From: Micrasema longulum
Lineage: Eukaryota; Arthropoda; Insecta; Trichoptera; Brachycentridae
Direction of reading: 5' to 3'
Length of the DNA: 64,000 nucleotides
NCBI GenBank assembly: GCA_022494885.1
Contig: JAGVSM010001703.1
Location: 124,001-188,000, forward strand
Notes under the pieces: model-generated
Told to the model about the DNA's origin: nothing
The model's database searches: none
The model's input: only the letters and a program-made list of their open reading frames with translations
In this document: in pieces, positions 1 to 9,869 of the stretch
Layout of the letters: each line of letters opens with the position of its first letter
Position numbering within the stretch: the first letter of the stretch is position 1
Position numbers and translations under genes: made by a program

Positions 1-640
1 ACTTAAAAGTAACATATGATCGAAGTACGCTTCATTAAGTGTTTTGATGTAGTGCTATATGCACCACTGAGTTATAACGATCGTTAATTATATCACATGC
101 GTAAGAATTTATTTTTTTAATTAAATGTGTGGAAAAATGAAAAAATACAATTGCGAGAGTGAAATATAACCAGTACCTCCGATAAGTACCTATGTTCGAT
201 TCCTTAGGGTCCAAGGTTCAAATGCTGCTAGTTTTTAAAGTGTATTTGTTTTTTTTAAAAATATTTATTAGAAGGAAACAACAGCCACAATAACAAAAAA
301 AGCAATATTTACAAACATACCATCATTATAGGCCAATTATAGTTTTCTATTTATAACTAAATGTAATGACAAAAAATAAAAAAAAAGCTTACCCGTATAT
401 AACCACTTTGTATAATTCTACTCGTGAAAAAAAATCAAAAATAATGGAATACCTTTTTTTTACTGTCTAAAAAAATCCTTTTGCCGGCGGATCCACACAA
501 AGTAACCTCAGATCAGCCTGCTTTCCTTTTTTCTTTTAAATAGGAGAAAAATAAATAAAATATGAAAGTACACAAAAAAAATAAGCATTTTTAAAAAAAA
601 TAGGTACAGTAGATTTGAATCAATTACAGTAGATTTGATT
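1..640. other. AT-rich stretch, no gene seen
   Basis: No open frame of interest on either strand. A weak, decayed match to the head of the second SINE family (GTTCGATTC-like B box followed by a 'GGTCCAAGGTTCAAATGC' stretch) lies around 180-230. Several homopolymer A/T runs are present. Confidence 0.5.
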
Positions 641-641
641 T

Positions 642-682
642 GAATCGGGTTGTGGTCCTGTGGCTAGTGTCTTGGACTCTAC
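642..682 (+). repeat. SINE family 2 head, truncated
   Basis: The stretch GGGTTGTGGTCCTGTGGCTA followed by a GTGT and a GGACTC motif matches the tRNA-like head of the SINE at 6270-6460. The copy breaks off before the B box and runs into an A-rich tract. Confidence 0.6.
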
Positions 683-760
683 TTACTATTTAAAAAAAAA
701 AAAAAAAATTGAAATTATTTGCAATTAGGGCTCAGCATTTTGTTTTTAGTTTATTATATA

Positions 761-821
761 AATAAAAGACCAGTGATACTTTAATCCACAAATTTGGAAT
801 ATCTAATGACCGACTTTATCA
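761..821 (+). repeat. Relic arm of the inverted-arm element seen at 46252-46721
   Basis: About 60 bases closely match the left arm at 46252-46328 (shared core CAGTGATACTTTAATCCACA, then AAATTTGGAATATC and a degraded GACCG..TTTATC motif). Only one arm is present here. Confidence 0.6.
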
Positions 822-939
822 CTTGTTTGTTTATAGTAGTTTAGATCGAGAAAATACATATAGATTTCAGAAAAAAAAAATGTAACAATTAAGGATTCTT
901 AAGAAAGATGCTTTTTTTGTTATTTTTTGGGCTTAGTTA

Positions 940-1150
940 GAATCCTGCAGTTACTTGGACACATTTCCAGAGGGAATTCTGATGGTTTGGAAAAATACAT
1001 CCTCCTGGGAAGTGTCGAAGAGACAAGGTCACGTGGGCGTTAACCGAGAAGATGGAGCGGAGCGGCTTGGTCATTGAATTATCAGAACAATCACTGGCAA
1101 ATGCCTATGGAATAGCACAAGACGATGGAAGGAGACTGAAACATGAATAC
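940..1150 (+). pseudogene. LINE reverse-transcriptase C-terminus relic
   Basis: The + strand translation, with stops and frame changes, gives the order LQLLGHISR ... EKYILLGSVEETRSRGR ... PRRWSGAAW. This matches the terminal part of insect LINE polyproteins (pattern LGHI.R ... K..LG...G.R.RGRP..RW.D). It is a short, inactive remnant with no neighbouring endonuclease or catalytic RT motifs. Confidence 0.6.
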
Positions 1151-1267
1151 TAACATGAAACAATTGTTGCAGCCGAGTTTTACGTTGAAAGATACGAATT
1201 TCGTACTGCAATATATAATAGGTTTTGGACTGGATCGTGAAGCGCATTACTTATATTACTTATACTC

Positions 1268-2030
1268 ATTTATTTATTCAGATATTAAGAACATTACAAA
1301 AAGAAGACCCAATTTATTCTAAATACAATAATAGATCACAAATTATAATACATAGTTATGTTATTAAAATAATATAACAAAATGTAAAAAGAATAATTCA
1401 AAGTTAGAAAGTGCTTTTCTAAGGGAAGGCCCACTGTCGTGAAATATGTCAACATCCGAGGTGATGCGATTAAGTAGCAAGATTGCTCTACCAACCGGCA
1501 TAACCATTGGCAGGTTAGTTCTGCATCGTAGTAGGTAAAATATTCGATGGTGTCTTTGTCGAAGGTAGTTATCAGGTACAAACAGACCTACATCCATCAG
1601 AATTTCTGAGTTATGTATGCGACCACCGATCACCTGGTAAAAATAAACACCCAAATGAACGTCCTTCCTCCTCCATAATGACTGATAGCGGAGCATTTCC
1701 AGTAAAAAGTCTGTTAGGAAGAGCCAAGGATAATATCCACACTCTTTTAGGTACAGATAGCGCAGAAATTTCTTCGGCACTCTCTTCACCATCAAACAGT
1801 ATCGAGCCTCATATGGCGACCAAATAATGTAACTAAATTCCAAACGACTTTTTACTAAGGAGTTATCCAATGTCCTCATAATCTGAGTGTTAAAAAAGAT
1901 CTTGGCATTTCTAAGAACAAAACCAAGCATTTTAAGGGAGTCATTACATAGATTAACCATATGAAGATTTGGAGACGTTACATTTGGAGACGTTAACTGA
2001 ATAATTTGTTTTGTTTGCTCCATAGAATTA
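1268..2030 (-). pseudogene. LINE (CR1/Jockey-like) ORF2 C-terminal fragment and 3' end
   Basis: The minus-strand frame at 1364-2023 (219 codons) encodes the region downstream of the RT palm: LVKSRLEFSYIIWSPYEARY, then FLRYLYLKECGYYP, a VHLGVYFYQVIGGRIHNSE segment, LRCRTNL, and a hydrophobic tail. This order is typical of the thumb and C-terminus of non-LTR retrotransposons. The catalytic YADD region is absent, so the copy is 5' truncated. An AT-rich 3' end follows (minus direction) to about 1268. A second fragment of the same family lies at 3310-3640. The long open frame suggests a younger insertion than most LINE fragments here. Confidence 0.8.
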
Positions 2031-2032
2031 TA

Positions 2033-2442
2033 TATTTAATGTAACAAAAATGATGTAGGTACGCTGCAATTGGAGATCCAGTTCAGTTCCCTATGGACCA
2101 CTGGATGCGGGTAGGGAATCAATGATTGATCGATCGTACGCACACTGGACAGTAACAAGTAGACTTCGGGTCTGATGTACATAGTTGGCCACCCCTGGCC
2201 TAACGCACCGCTGCGTGGCGCTGCTCATTTGCTCAATGCCAATGTTAAACTAAATAATCACATTTGCGCATGCGCAGCCCGCCTTTTTCTCTAATGGGCG
2301 CCAAAAACGACTTTTTTTATCGTCGTGTCAAAAATATCAACTGTTTACCATAATCTGTGTCAGAAAAACTCCGCGTTTTTATTGCAAGGTTTCTTTGTTA
2401 TAAGACATTTTTAAAAGACGGTCGTTTATGCGGAATCAACTA
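2033..2442. other. Intergenic stretch, no gene seen
   Basis: Mixed sequence with no supported open frame. Bases 2060-2130 loosely resemble the 3' tail of SINE family 1 (CCAGTTCAGTTCCCTATGGACC), but the match is too weak to call. Confidence 0.4.
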
Positions 2443-3125
2443 TCGATTTATTTTATTTTATTTTATTTTATTTGGAAAATCAACAGTTCTACATACATAT
2501 TTTTAGTAAACAAACAGATATAGTGTATAAACTCAGAACTAATAACAGATTTCCACATAGTATACAAAGTTAGTAAAGAAAATATATTGCATATCAAATA
2601 AATACATACAATTTATACATATAAAATGTTATTATCATGTACTCAATAATCAAAGATTTTTTAAATATTTATTTTAAGAACATTAAGTTACTGTAAATTG
2701 GGCGGGATAAGGACAAGAATGCTTGATGAGAGGATAAGGAGGGGAGGGGAGATGTACATGTTTATTATTATAATGTCTACTAAGTTACATAATACATTTT
2801 TAGTGTAAATTTTAAATCTGATAGAGTGATGTTTGTGTAATCTATATTTTTAAATTTTGTATTGTACATTGAAAAAGTCCTACGAAAAAAAGCATTTTTA
2901 ACATACGATGTTTTACTTATTGGTAAATGAAACAGGTGGTACCGTCTACAAATCCTGGCTGGCACATGTATTGTTATTCAACCAAGCAGCTCTGTACAGT
3001 CAACCATTCCTGTCATAATTTTGTAGAGCAGTAGTTGGTCCGCACACACTCTGCGATATTGTAGAGAAATGATTTCATGGAAGGTGGGGGCAGTGAGAGT
3101 AGATACATAAGAAATACCGGTTTTG
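2443..3125 (-). pseudogene. LINE reverse-transcriptase C-terminal relic, second family
   Basis: Minus-strand translation gives FHEIISLQYRRVCADQLLLY and then KIMTGMVDCTELLG before a stop. After a frame change comes RYHLFHLPISKTSYVKNAFF with RRTFSMYNTKFKNIDYTNI (frame at 2780-2965). This is the usual LINE C-terminal order: YRR..AD..L.YKI..G, then a Tyr/Asn-rich end. An AT-rich 3' region continues to a (TTTTA)n tract at about 2445. The element is broken by stops. Confidence 0.65.
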
Positions 3126-3167
3126 TATTTAAGGTACTCTATAAATTTGGATTATTTAAGTATTGGT

Positions 3168-3215
3168 CGGCCTCGTGGTGAAATGGTCCGCGCGTTTGCT
3201 TACCAAGGACGAGGT
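3168..3215 (+). repeat. SINE family 1 head, truncated
   Basis: GGTCGGCCTCGTGGTGAAAT followed by GGTCCGCGCGTTTGC matches the A-box half of the tRNA-derived head found complete at 25127-25372. The B box is missing. Confidence 0.65.
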
Positions 3216-3309
3216 AGAAACAATAACCCCTTTGCAATAATAACTAAAATAAATAAATAAAATAAAATTTACAAACATCAACCGATGAAAGAATTTAAGG
3301 AAAATAGAT

Positions 3310-3640
3310 GTTCAAATATGGGAATTCAATTTTATTTATTCATATATATGTACATTACAAAATGGAATATCTTAATTCGTATGAAAATACATATATAGAA
3401 ATAATAAAAATAATAAGGTAAAATTAGGTATATACAAAAATAACACATAAGTATACATAATATCCAGAGAATAATATGTTAAAAAAGTAAGAGAATCTTG
3501 TAACGAAAAACTCCCTCAGAGACGTGAAAAATGTCAATGTCCAAAGTAATATTGTTCCATATAGAGATAGTCCTTCCAACAGGCATAACCATTGAAAGGT
3601 TGGTCCTGTATATTGAAATTTGAAACAGTCTATGCTGACG
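3310..3640 (-). pseudogene. LINE 3' fragment, same family as 1268-2030
   Basis: Bases 3510-3610 match 1420-1520 in order and orientation (motifs GAAAAATGTCAATGTCC and AACAGGCATAACCATTG against their counterparts there). Frames are broken. The AT-rich 3' end runs from about 3325. Confidence 0.7.
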
Positions 3641-3644
3641 CTAT

Positions 3645-3705
3645 CTAAGGTTAGGGTACCAATGCAGTGCCCTATGCACCATTCGGTACGGAAAGGGAAT
3701 GATTA
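3645..3705 (+). repeat. SINE family 1 tail fragment
   Basis: The stretch ACCAATGCAGTGCCCTATGC followed by ACCATTCGGTACGGAAAGGG is the conserved 3' tail of SINE family 1. No head is attached. Confidence 0.75.
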
Positions 3706-4224
3706 TAATGGTTTAAGTATTTATTAACATTTCATTACATATTTTATTACATATTTATTACATAATTTGGACAGCTCCAAAATCCTCTATACCATTGCTC
3801 ACAAAATCCCGGCCGTTTGCCGCCTGCCCGAAAGATCACCAAGGAGAGATTTAAACCCTAAAAATTGTATAAATGGACAATGTCCGTTAATAAATAAAAA
3901 AATAATAATAACTACCATACTTTTTTTTTCTCGAGGTATCTACCGTTTCGAAAATTGTAGATCTTTATATTTGGCCATGCTGATTGGACGTAAAAATAGT
4001 TTTGAACTTGTAGATAGTCAAAGGGAAATAAATGTTTTGCGTCCTTGTTATTTTTGCTAAGGTCTACAGTTTTGAAGGTTTTACTGTTAAAGTTGGTTTA
4101 ATGAAGAAGGGTTCTTATCTACTCGAAGTTGCAGCGATAGAGCAAATGAGAAAAGGTGTGCCATCAGTATTATTTTTTAGAGCTTCAAAAGGATTGGTTT
4201 TTGGGTGCTTCTAACTCCCATAAG
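3706..4224. other. No gene seen
   Basis: Two short open frames (3767-4060 and 4032-4214) show no recognisable domain, no codon bias and no splice context. I treat the stretch as non-coding. Confidence 0.4.
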
Positions 4225-4385
4225 AAACAATAAAAAAAAGTAACGCAGTAAAGACACGCTAATAGTAAATATCTATATTGTCTAAAAAAATCACTGCCAT
4301 AGTGCCATAATCCAGGGAGAAAAAACGGCAATACGTTTATCCGAAAAAAAATCAGTCCGCGTTTCCTCTTAAGTACCTCATCTTT
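4225..4385. repeat. Dispersed repeat, second copy at 46020-46165
   Basis: Shared landmarks in the same order are the stretch ending TAAATATCTATA, GTGCCATAATCCAGG, a GGCAATACGTTT/GGGAATGCGTTT block, and AGTCCGCGTTT/AGACTGCGTTT. The repeat is non-coding and its ends are unclear. Confidence 0.5.
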
Positions 4386-4387
4386 GT

Positions 4388-4585
4388 CATCATTATCATT
4401 CCCTTTCCGCACCTAATGGTGCATAGGACACAGCATTCATACACCAATCGCAGTAGATCTTGATGTAAACTGATCAGCCTTACGCTTCAGGAATGAAAAC
4501 ACCGTTTTATATAAGTATTTCATATCGACTATGTCGGAAATCGCATGTGTGACCTCTTGCGTGGTAGGCAAAACGCGCTGACCTG
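4388..4585 (-). repeat. SINE family 1 copy
   Basis: Read on the minus strand this begins with a head resembling GGTCAGCGCGTTTTGCCTAC, passes an eroded B-box region, and ends in the family tail (ATGGTGCATAGGACACAGCA in + orientation) with an (ATC)-rich end. It is diverged but near full length. Confidence 0.7.
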
Positions 4586-5429
4586 AACTCAGATCATGCA
4601 AAATATTATAAGTCGAACATTTTTAATTTGCAAAAGTACACATGAATAAAAAATAAGATTCATAAAAAGAAGTACCTACACTTAATAAATAGAATAACTT
4701 CACCAAGCCACTTTTTGTGGCTTGTTAGAGAAGTTTACCTATATAAATATTAATCCTACTCAAAAAAAAATATCTTAACATAAAAAATTACAGTCAAAAC
4801 AAGAAGCAGTAGTTAGACTATCCGCACAAGCCAAAAACTAAAAAAAAACTAAAAAAACAAATGTATCACGAAAAACATTATGTACACATAAATCAAATCT
4901 GAACACATTATTTATAGAAAATGTTGAGGACTGTACCGCGAGGCCGACTACTACTGAAGTACCCACAAAACACAAACTAAGTAATTTGCCAGTTAATACT
5001 GCTCTTTGACATTCGCAAGAACAAATATTTTAGGCGTAGTACTTTTTTGCTGCACTTCGACGTTGTCGTTAATTTTATGGTAATGCATTGGTGACCTTAA
5101 CCATGATCTTTATTTATGACCTCAAGGCCGACCGTCGGAGCACAAATCATTCATTACGAAACGGCACTTCGTTGAATAAATAACCTACGCAGATTCCAGA
5201 CAGATTTATTAATAAATTCAGTACCAACTTACGCCACATTCGCGAGTGTGGCACACTATAGACACATTCAAATTAACTGCTTCGGCGCGGAGTTTCTGCA
5301 TGAAATGTTTTGTAAATTTTGTGTCACGATGTCTCATTCGTTAGATTTGGTTTATAAATATCGCGAGGCAACTCGTCGAAAATTCAGTGATAGTGTTATT
5401 ACTAAAATGGTTTCATGTTTGAACGATCA
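4586..5429. other. No gene seen; two small hairpins
   Basis: AT-rich, non-coding. An 8-bp-stem hairpin (CAAGCCAC, loop, GTGGCTTG) lies at 4704-4724. A 20-bp palindrome with one mismatched pair, centred on TCGCGA, lies at 5233-5252. Confidence 0.5.
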
Positions 5430-5695
5430 ATCATCATCATCATTCCTTTTCCGCGCCGAATGGTGTATGGAGCACTGAATTGGTAAATTGCGGGGTATCT
5501 TGATCATTTTTGTAACATGAAGGTAAAATGATCAATCTTACTTTTCAGGTGCCAGTCCAGGCCCGTATTCTTATGGAAAGGTACAAGTTTATCTTCAATT
5601 TGAGAATTAAGTCGGGGTAGAGTAGAATTCGAACCACGGACCTTTGGTCCGTGAGTCCGAGACATTAGCCACAGGACCACAACCCAATTCATTAT
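5430..5695 (-). repeat. Chimeric SINE: family 2 head joined to family 1 tail
   Basis: On the minus strand this starts with the family 2 tRNA-like head (GGGTTGTGGTCCTGTGGCTA, then a GGTTCGAATTC B box). After a short linker (about 5560-5610) it continues with the family 1 tail (CTGGACTGGCACCTG, GATTGATCATTTTACCTTCA, and a terminal ATGATGATG run). In the other family 2 copies the head is followed by an unrelated tail, so two SINE parts have been combined. Confidence 0.8.
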
Positions 5696-5699
5696 GCCG

Positions 5700-6008
5700 T
5701 AATGTCCAGAATGTGTAGATTAGTCAAATCGTCACACATCTTGAAATTTTTTAGAAAAGATCTTCCAGCTTTTTGTAGATTTCCTCGCCATCAATACAGT
5801 GTGGGATGAAGGAGGATTGGCATGGATTAGATCGAAGTATTATATGTTGATAGTATTTATGAATATATTGTATATTATTATTTTAATGCCTCTGTTTGTC
5901 TTCGCTACATAGTTTTGTGGTATTTTTGTTCAGTTTCTTGTACATAGGTATGTTTCTTCATATAAATGCTGTTATTGGCTAAGGGCGTATTTATAATTAA
6001 TAAATTAT
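5700..6008. other. AT-rich stretch, no gene seen
   Basis: No supported open frame. The T-rich composition running into the (TTTA)n tract could be the 3' end of a retroelement, but I cannot identify it. Confidence 0.35.
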
Positions 6009-6052
6009 TATGATTTATTTATTTATTTATTTATTTTATTTATTTATTTATT
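6009..6052. repeat. (TTTA)n microsatellite
   Basis: About eleven copies of a TTTA unit with one irregularity. It abuts the 3' end of the minus-strand SINE at 6053-6222, so it is probably that element's A-rich tail read on the opposite strand. Confidence 0.9.
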
Positions 6053-6222
6053 TTTGCACCACAACAGGCCAGGAGGCCCAATTACAGTGGTGAATTACAT
6101 CACAGAACACCCAGGCTTGAGAAAAATCAAATTTTTATTTTCCGTGTTCTCACCGGGAATCGAACCCGGAACCTTCCGTGCATGAGTCAAGCGTCTTGAC
6201 CACAACACCACGGAGGCCGCCA
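6053..6222 (-). repeat. SINE family 3, full-length copy
   Basis: On the minus strand the head reads GGCCTCCGTGGTGTTGTGGT, then a CGCTTGACTCATGCACGGAA block and a perfect GGTTCGATTCC B box, followed by an AGAACACGGAAAA tail and (TAAA)n. These are the A and B boxes of a tRNA-derived pol III promoter. The second copy is at 19664-19812 on the + strand. Confidence 0.85.
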
Positions 6223-6269
6223 GTACAATATGAACTATATACCATATGGATATAAATTATAAACAATAT

Positions 6270-6460
6270 GGATTAAATCGGGTTGTGGTCCTGTGGCTAG
6301 TGTATCGGACTCATGGACCAAAGGTCCGGGGTTCGAATCCCACTCTACCCCAACTTGATTCCCGTTTTCTAAAAGTGAGTTATTTACAACTCGTTAAAAA
6401 TGGCCCTAAAAATTCAATATTTGGGTAAATCATAAGAACGCAAATATTTATTTAAAAAAA
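6270..6460 (+). repeat. SINE family 2, full-length copy
   Basis: The tRNA-like head at about 6275-6352 contains GGGTTGTGGTCCTGTGGCTA (A-box region) and GGGGTTCGAATCCCA (T-arm/B box), and closes with CTACCCCA. The tail includes GTGAGTTATTTACAACTCGT and AATATTTGGGTAAATCATAA. A further copy is nested at 12237-12418. Confidence 0.85.
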
Positions 6461-6469
6461 TAAAACTGA

Positions 6470-6737
6470 TGTATGAATCTAAATTTGTATAATTTATATT
6501 TTAATATTTATCTCTGATATTTTTGTTACATCGTCTTCTTTGGAATTTTATTATTTATACTCTGTTTTTCTGGATTGTTATTCTATTGCCTCACATGGTA
6601 TAATAGTTTTATCTAATTATTTTTTCTATGTATTTTTTATTGTTAATTATTATGACGACACAGGCACAGCCTAAAAAGCCTTAATAAGTTCATTTATATG
6701 TAAACGAGTGTAATTTTAAATGTATAAATAAATAAAT
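6470..6737 (+). repeat. LINE 3' end fragment, second copy at 24440-24895
   Basis: Both copies share TTGTATAATTTATATTTTAA, a GCCTAAAAAGCCTTAATAAG block and a terminal (AAAT)n tail. This is the form of a non-LTR retrotransposon 3' UTR with a microsatellite tail. No coding part is attached. Confidence 0.65.
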
Positions 6738-6957
6738 TTACACAAATCAATGAAAACAAAAATTATGACTATAAAACTATGGTAACACAGAACACAGTAA
6801 AAATATTTTTTTGAAATGAAAATAAAAAAATTGAAAAAACCAGTGAGATATGTACTGTTAGATAAAATACAGAAACATTAGTATGTGAACGAAAATAATA
6901 ATCTGTCAATAGTAAACAGTGTAAGCTGCGCAATAAACTCATACATACATTTATTTA
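6738..6957. other. AT-rich stretch, no gene seen
   Basis: Short A-rich sequence between a LINE 3' end and a GC-rich element. Nothing is supported. Confidence 0.4.
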
Positions 6958-7330
6958 ATATTTTAAGGCTAGCGCCACGCTCCAACAAATTCCGTCGCCG
7001 GTTTTTTGTCGCGACAAGTCCGCAACCAGACGAGCAGCCACACTTCGTTTTCCGTGGCGGATTATCAGTCGACTTCCGAGCCTTATACGCACTATACAGT
7101 CGACGCGGACTGTCCACGGAATGTGGCGCATCCCATTAGAAAACATGCAATGCAGCTTTGCTGATTGGATGTTGATGCACGGAAAATCCGCGTGGATGAC
7201 GGAACCCAGGCCCGTCGACGGAACGACCGATCATCCGCGTAGTGTGCTTGATGACAGTAAATCTATGCAATCAAATGTATTGGCACTTCGCAGCGGAAGA
7301 TCAGCGACGGAATAGGGAAATATCACGTAC
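6958..7330. mobile_element. GC-rich putative MITE
   Basis: An abrupt CpG-rich block in AT-rich surroundings. Near the ends are inverted matches: AATTCCGTCGC at about 6985 and GCGACGGAAT at about 7304. Internally, TCCGCGT-type motifs recur (7187, 7237) and there is a loose palindrome around GTCGAC sites (7068 and 7099). Several overlapping open frames on both strands reflect the GC content and match nothing. No target duplication could be fixed, so the superfamily is unassigned. Confidence 0.5.
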
Positions 7331-7499
7331 TACGAATACCGATAAAAATATATGAAATGGACTTAGAATAATTTATTGTATTTTCAAAATATTGATATTG
7401 TGAAGAAATGGTTGTACATACAACTTAAATTTTTTTTTTTTTTTTTTTTAATATGTCAGTAAAAAACGCGACGTCTTAGGCATTGATAATTGAGACGTT

Positions 7500-7960
7500 T
7501 TTGGCATTGATAATGAGGAACTTCAGCCCTGCGGGAAATTGGATACAAAAAATGTTTTCTTACGCGGGGTAAAAATTACGGCATTCAATTGTGTAGCAAA
7601 GTTTCTTGAAAATGTACAGAAAAAATAATAAAAAATATTTTGATAAAACGCACTACTTTAAATGACGTCACTGGTTCATGTGAATCAACCTATGATCTGA
7701 GAGCTATGGAAGATTTCCGGTCTGCTTGTCGCTTCTGGACCAATGGGAAGAACTGAATGAGAATAAGCGGAAACGAACCTCTGACGTTACACGCGGAGTT
7801 ATTTCAGAAATACAAAACATTAAAAAATCGTAGCGCTGATAATACAAAATATAAACATTAAAAAAAAAAAATGACTTAGTTAAACAGTCTATCAACAAAT
7901 AAAAAAATTTATTTAAAAACCACTGAACTTTTTCATTGCGACGTCAAGATTCGTGACGAT
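7500..7960 (+). repeat. CRE-bearing dispersed repeat, best-preserved copy
   Basis: Starts near ATGAGGAACTTCAGCCCTGC, passes AATGACGTCACTGGTTCAT and CTCTGACGTTACACGCGGAG, and ends in an A-rich region near TCTATCAACAAATAAA. Related copies lie at 13925-14310 and 52470-52805 (+) and 45300-45525 (-). It is non-coding, with no clear terminal repeats. Confidence 0.75.
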
Positions 7961-8134
7961 TTGGAACAAAGTTAAAAATGAACATCAATCGTGACGTATT
8001 AGGGGCGTGGCCAATGCGATGACCGTTTTTGCGGGAATTGAAAATTACAAATTTAAAAATATTTTTTATGCTACTAAAAAGTAGATTTTTTTGTTTTTCT
8101 ACTGGACAGTATTTCATAGAACCCTATAACTTTT

Positions 8135-8372
8135 ATGTAATGGTCAGCGCGTTTGCCTACCATGCAAGAGGTCTCGGGTTCGATTCCCGACACGGTTGAT
8201 ATGAAATATTTATTTCAAGGGGTGTTTTTAAACTAGAATATGTTATAGTTCCTGGACTGGTATCTTAAGCGTAAGACTGATCATCTTGCCTGCATATAAC
8301 AAAAATGATCAAGGTACGCTTCGATTGGTGTACCAATGCAATGTACCATTAGGTGCGGAAATTGAATGATAA
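8135..8372 (+). repeat. SINE family 1 copy
   Basis: Contains GGTCAGCGCGTTTGCCTACC, the B box GGTTCGATTCC, ATATGAAATATTTATTT, the CTGGACTGGTATCTT and AGACTGATCATCTTGCC blocks, and the tail CGATTGGTGTACCAATGCAA with a final GATAATGATAAT. The first bases of the head are missing or diverged. Confidence 0.85.
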
Positions 8373-8455
8373 TGATAATATCAGCATTTCGTAACATGAC
8401 AGATTGTTATATGAATAATGAAACGTTTAAATATAAATAAATATGACATTATTTT

Positions 8456-8585
8456 GAGTTTGTCCTTATGTTTGTAGACAAAAGACTTGGTTTCACCCCT
8501 AGAGAGTCATTAAGATTATCAAATTACAACAGGGATAGAGAATATTTTAGATAAGAGAAAATGGAGGTCTAGGTATTTACAGGAC
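8456..8585 (+). repeat. Foldback-family copy, one arm
   Basis: GAGTTTGTCCTTATGTTTGT, AGAGTCATTAAGATTATCAA and GGTCTAGGTATTTACAGGAC match the outer part of the foldback element at 55328-56645 in the same order. Confidence 0.75.
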
Positions 8586-8699
8586 TGAATTACTTATTTT
8601 ACTTAATTCAAACAATTTAAGCCGTTTATGTTTAAAAAAATAGTAAAAATATTAAAGTGATCCAAAAGCCTACCATTAATCCGGAGTCGTTATAGAGCC

Positions 8700-9509
8700 C
8701 TAAGGGATAGTGATGCAACGAAAGTTTCAAAACGAAAGCAGAAACGGAAACAGATGTAAAAAGTTTATTTTAGCGGAAACGGAAATAGATGCGGATGTGG
8801 ATGTTTACATACTATGAAAAAAAGTACATTTTTTCACGAATACAATTTTTAATGAAATTATTATTAAATTAAGTAGTGGTAAGTTATATTTTATGAAAAG
8901 TAGTTTCGTAGCTTTTACACCTTACAACCTGTTACGGTGTTCTTCATATATAAGACCAGCTCCGCTAAATAATTGCTCACTCGCGACGTTGCTGGGAGAT
9001 AAGTATATTTGGGTGAATTTGATTTCCACTACAAAAGGGGATCCTCATGTCAAAGAAATCGTTAAAATTTTCATTCTCCCAGAGTTAAGCTCAATTTTAG
9101 TTCGGCACATAGTTTACATCTGCCCGTTAGATTGTCAATTTCAACGAAATAGTTCCAAACAGGACTTGTTTTTGGTTTTATAATTGCACTAACGTTACAC
9201 GCACGACACAAATGAATTACTAAAACAAACGAAAACAGAAAATGTTTCGAGCTTACACTCACGTCACGGCGTATAATGAAGTAAAAAAAGTATGTGAACA
9301 AACGCGTTGAGACAAGTGCCGAAAGCACGCGCCCGGCTCGCTAGTGGTTGGCAGGAATGCCTGGAACACCCCTCCCGCGCGTTAAGTTCCGTTCAAGTTT
9401 CCGTTATAAAAGTTGCGGGAACAGAAACAGAAACCAATGCCAAAAAACGTGCAGAACTTCCACAGCTGCGGAAGCAGAAGCAGAGGTCTGTTGCATCACT
9501 ACTAAGGGA
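8700..9509 (-). mobile_element. Deleted hAT transposon with exact 8-bp target duplication
   Basis: The flanks are identical 8-mers CTAAGGGA (8700-8707 and 9502-9509), the size expected of the hAT superfamily. Just inside are inverted ends TAGTGATGCAAC (8708-8719) and GTTGCATCACTA (9490-9501). Subterminal regions carry short repeats such as GAAACGGAAACAGATG. The 794-bp body is far too short for a transposase of several hundred residues. It retains a minus-strand coding remnant of a BED finger (separate entry), so it is an internally deleted, non-autonomous copy. Confidence 0.9.
9071..9328 (-). pseudogene. hAT transposase N-terminal fragment with BED finger
   Basis: The last third of this 85-codon frame reads KTSPVWNYFVEIDNLTGRCK, then LC. 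This is the start of a BED-type zinc finger (S.VW.YF ... CKLC; cysteines at about residues 71 and 74) as found at the N-terminus of hAT transposases. The frame stops before the finger's histidine pair and before any RNase-H-like catalytic domain. The upstream 50 codons look non-coding, so the real start is probably near 9180. It lies wholly inside the hAT element at 8700-9509. Confidence 0.75.
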
Positions 9510-9563
9510 CTCTGTGTCAGCTACGCTTAGAGGACAGTTAGATATTTTTTTTATTTCATTGAC

Positions 9564-9657
9564 AAACCCTTACGGGTTTCATACATTAAACGAATCTTTC
9601 ACATAGGTGTTTCGGAAAGGTTCATTGCACTGTTCGCTGCAGTGTCACGTAAGGGTT
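9564..9657. repeat. Small inverted repeat
   Basis: AAACCCTTACG at 9564-9574 is the reverse complement of CGTAAGGGTTT at 9648-9658. It sits about 55 bp past the hAT element's right target duplication and may be a separate small insertion. Confidence 0.5.
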
Positions 9658-9754
9658 TTCCATTTTAATACAGGCCCTGGTTAATTTTTCAATAATTTGA
9701 CTGTATTATATAACGTTTGAAAACTGTGTAGATGGGAATTCATAAATATTAGGC

Positions 9755-9865
9755 AGAATGGGAAATGTTACACAGTATGTAAACTGATCATTTAAACCAG
9801 TCAAAGACAGGTCGTAAATGCTTAGATTTCCATATTCCCCGAATTTCGATTGAGACATCTATAAA
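9755..9865 (-). repeat. Foldback-family fragment
   Basis: GCAGAATGGGAAATGTTACA, TTTAAACCAGTCAAAGACAG and CTTAGATTTCCATATTCCCC match the right arm of the family at 56499-56610, with a small deletion. Confidence 0.65.
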
Positions 9866-9869
9866 ATAT

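Noticed and set aside
6275..6352. Possible functional tRNA gene
   Set aside because: The sequence has A and B boxes and a good T arm, but other copies with the same head and a common tail occur at 642, 5630, 12237 and 56870, so it is a SINE head.
6878..7315. Several overlapping frames in the GC-rich block
   Set aside because: Frames on both strands arise from GC-rich, stop-poor sequence; none shows a domain. The block behaves like a mobile element.
8893..9183. 96-codon + frame inside the hAT element
   Set aside because: Antisense shadow of the BED-finger remnant on the minus strand.
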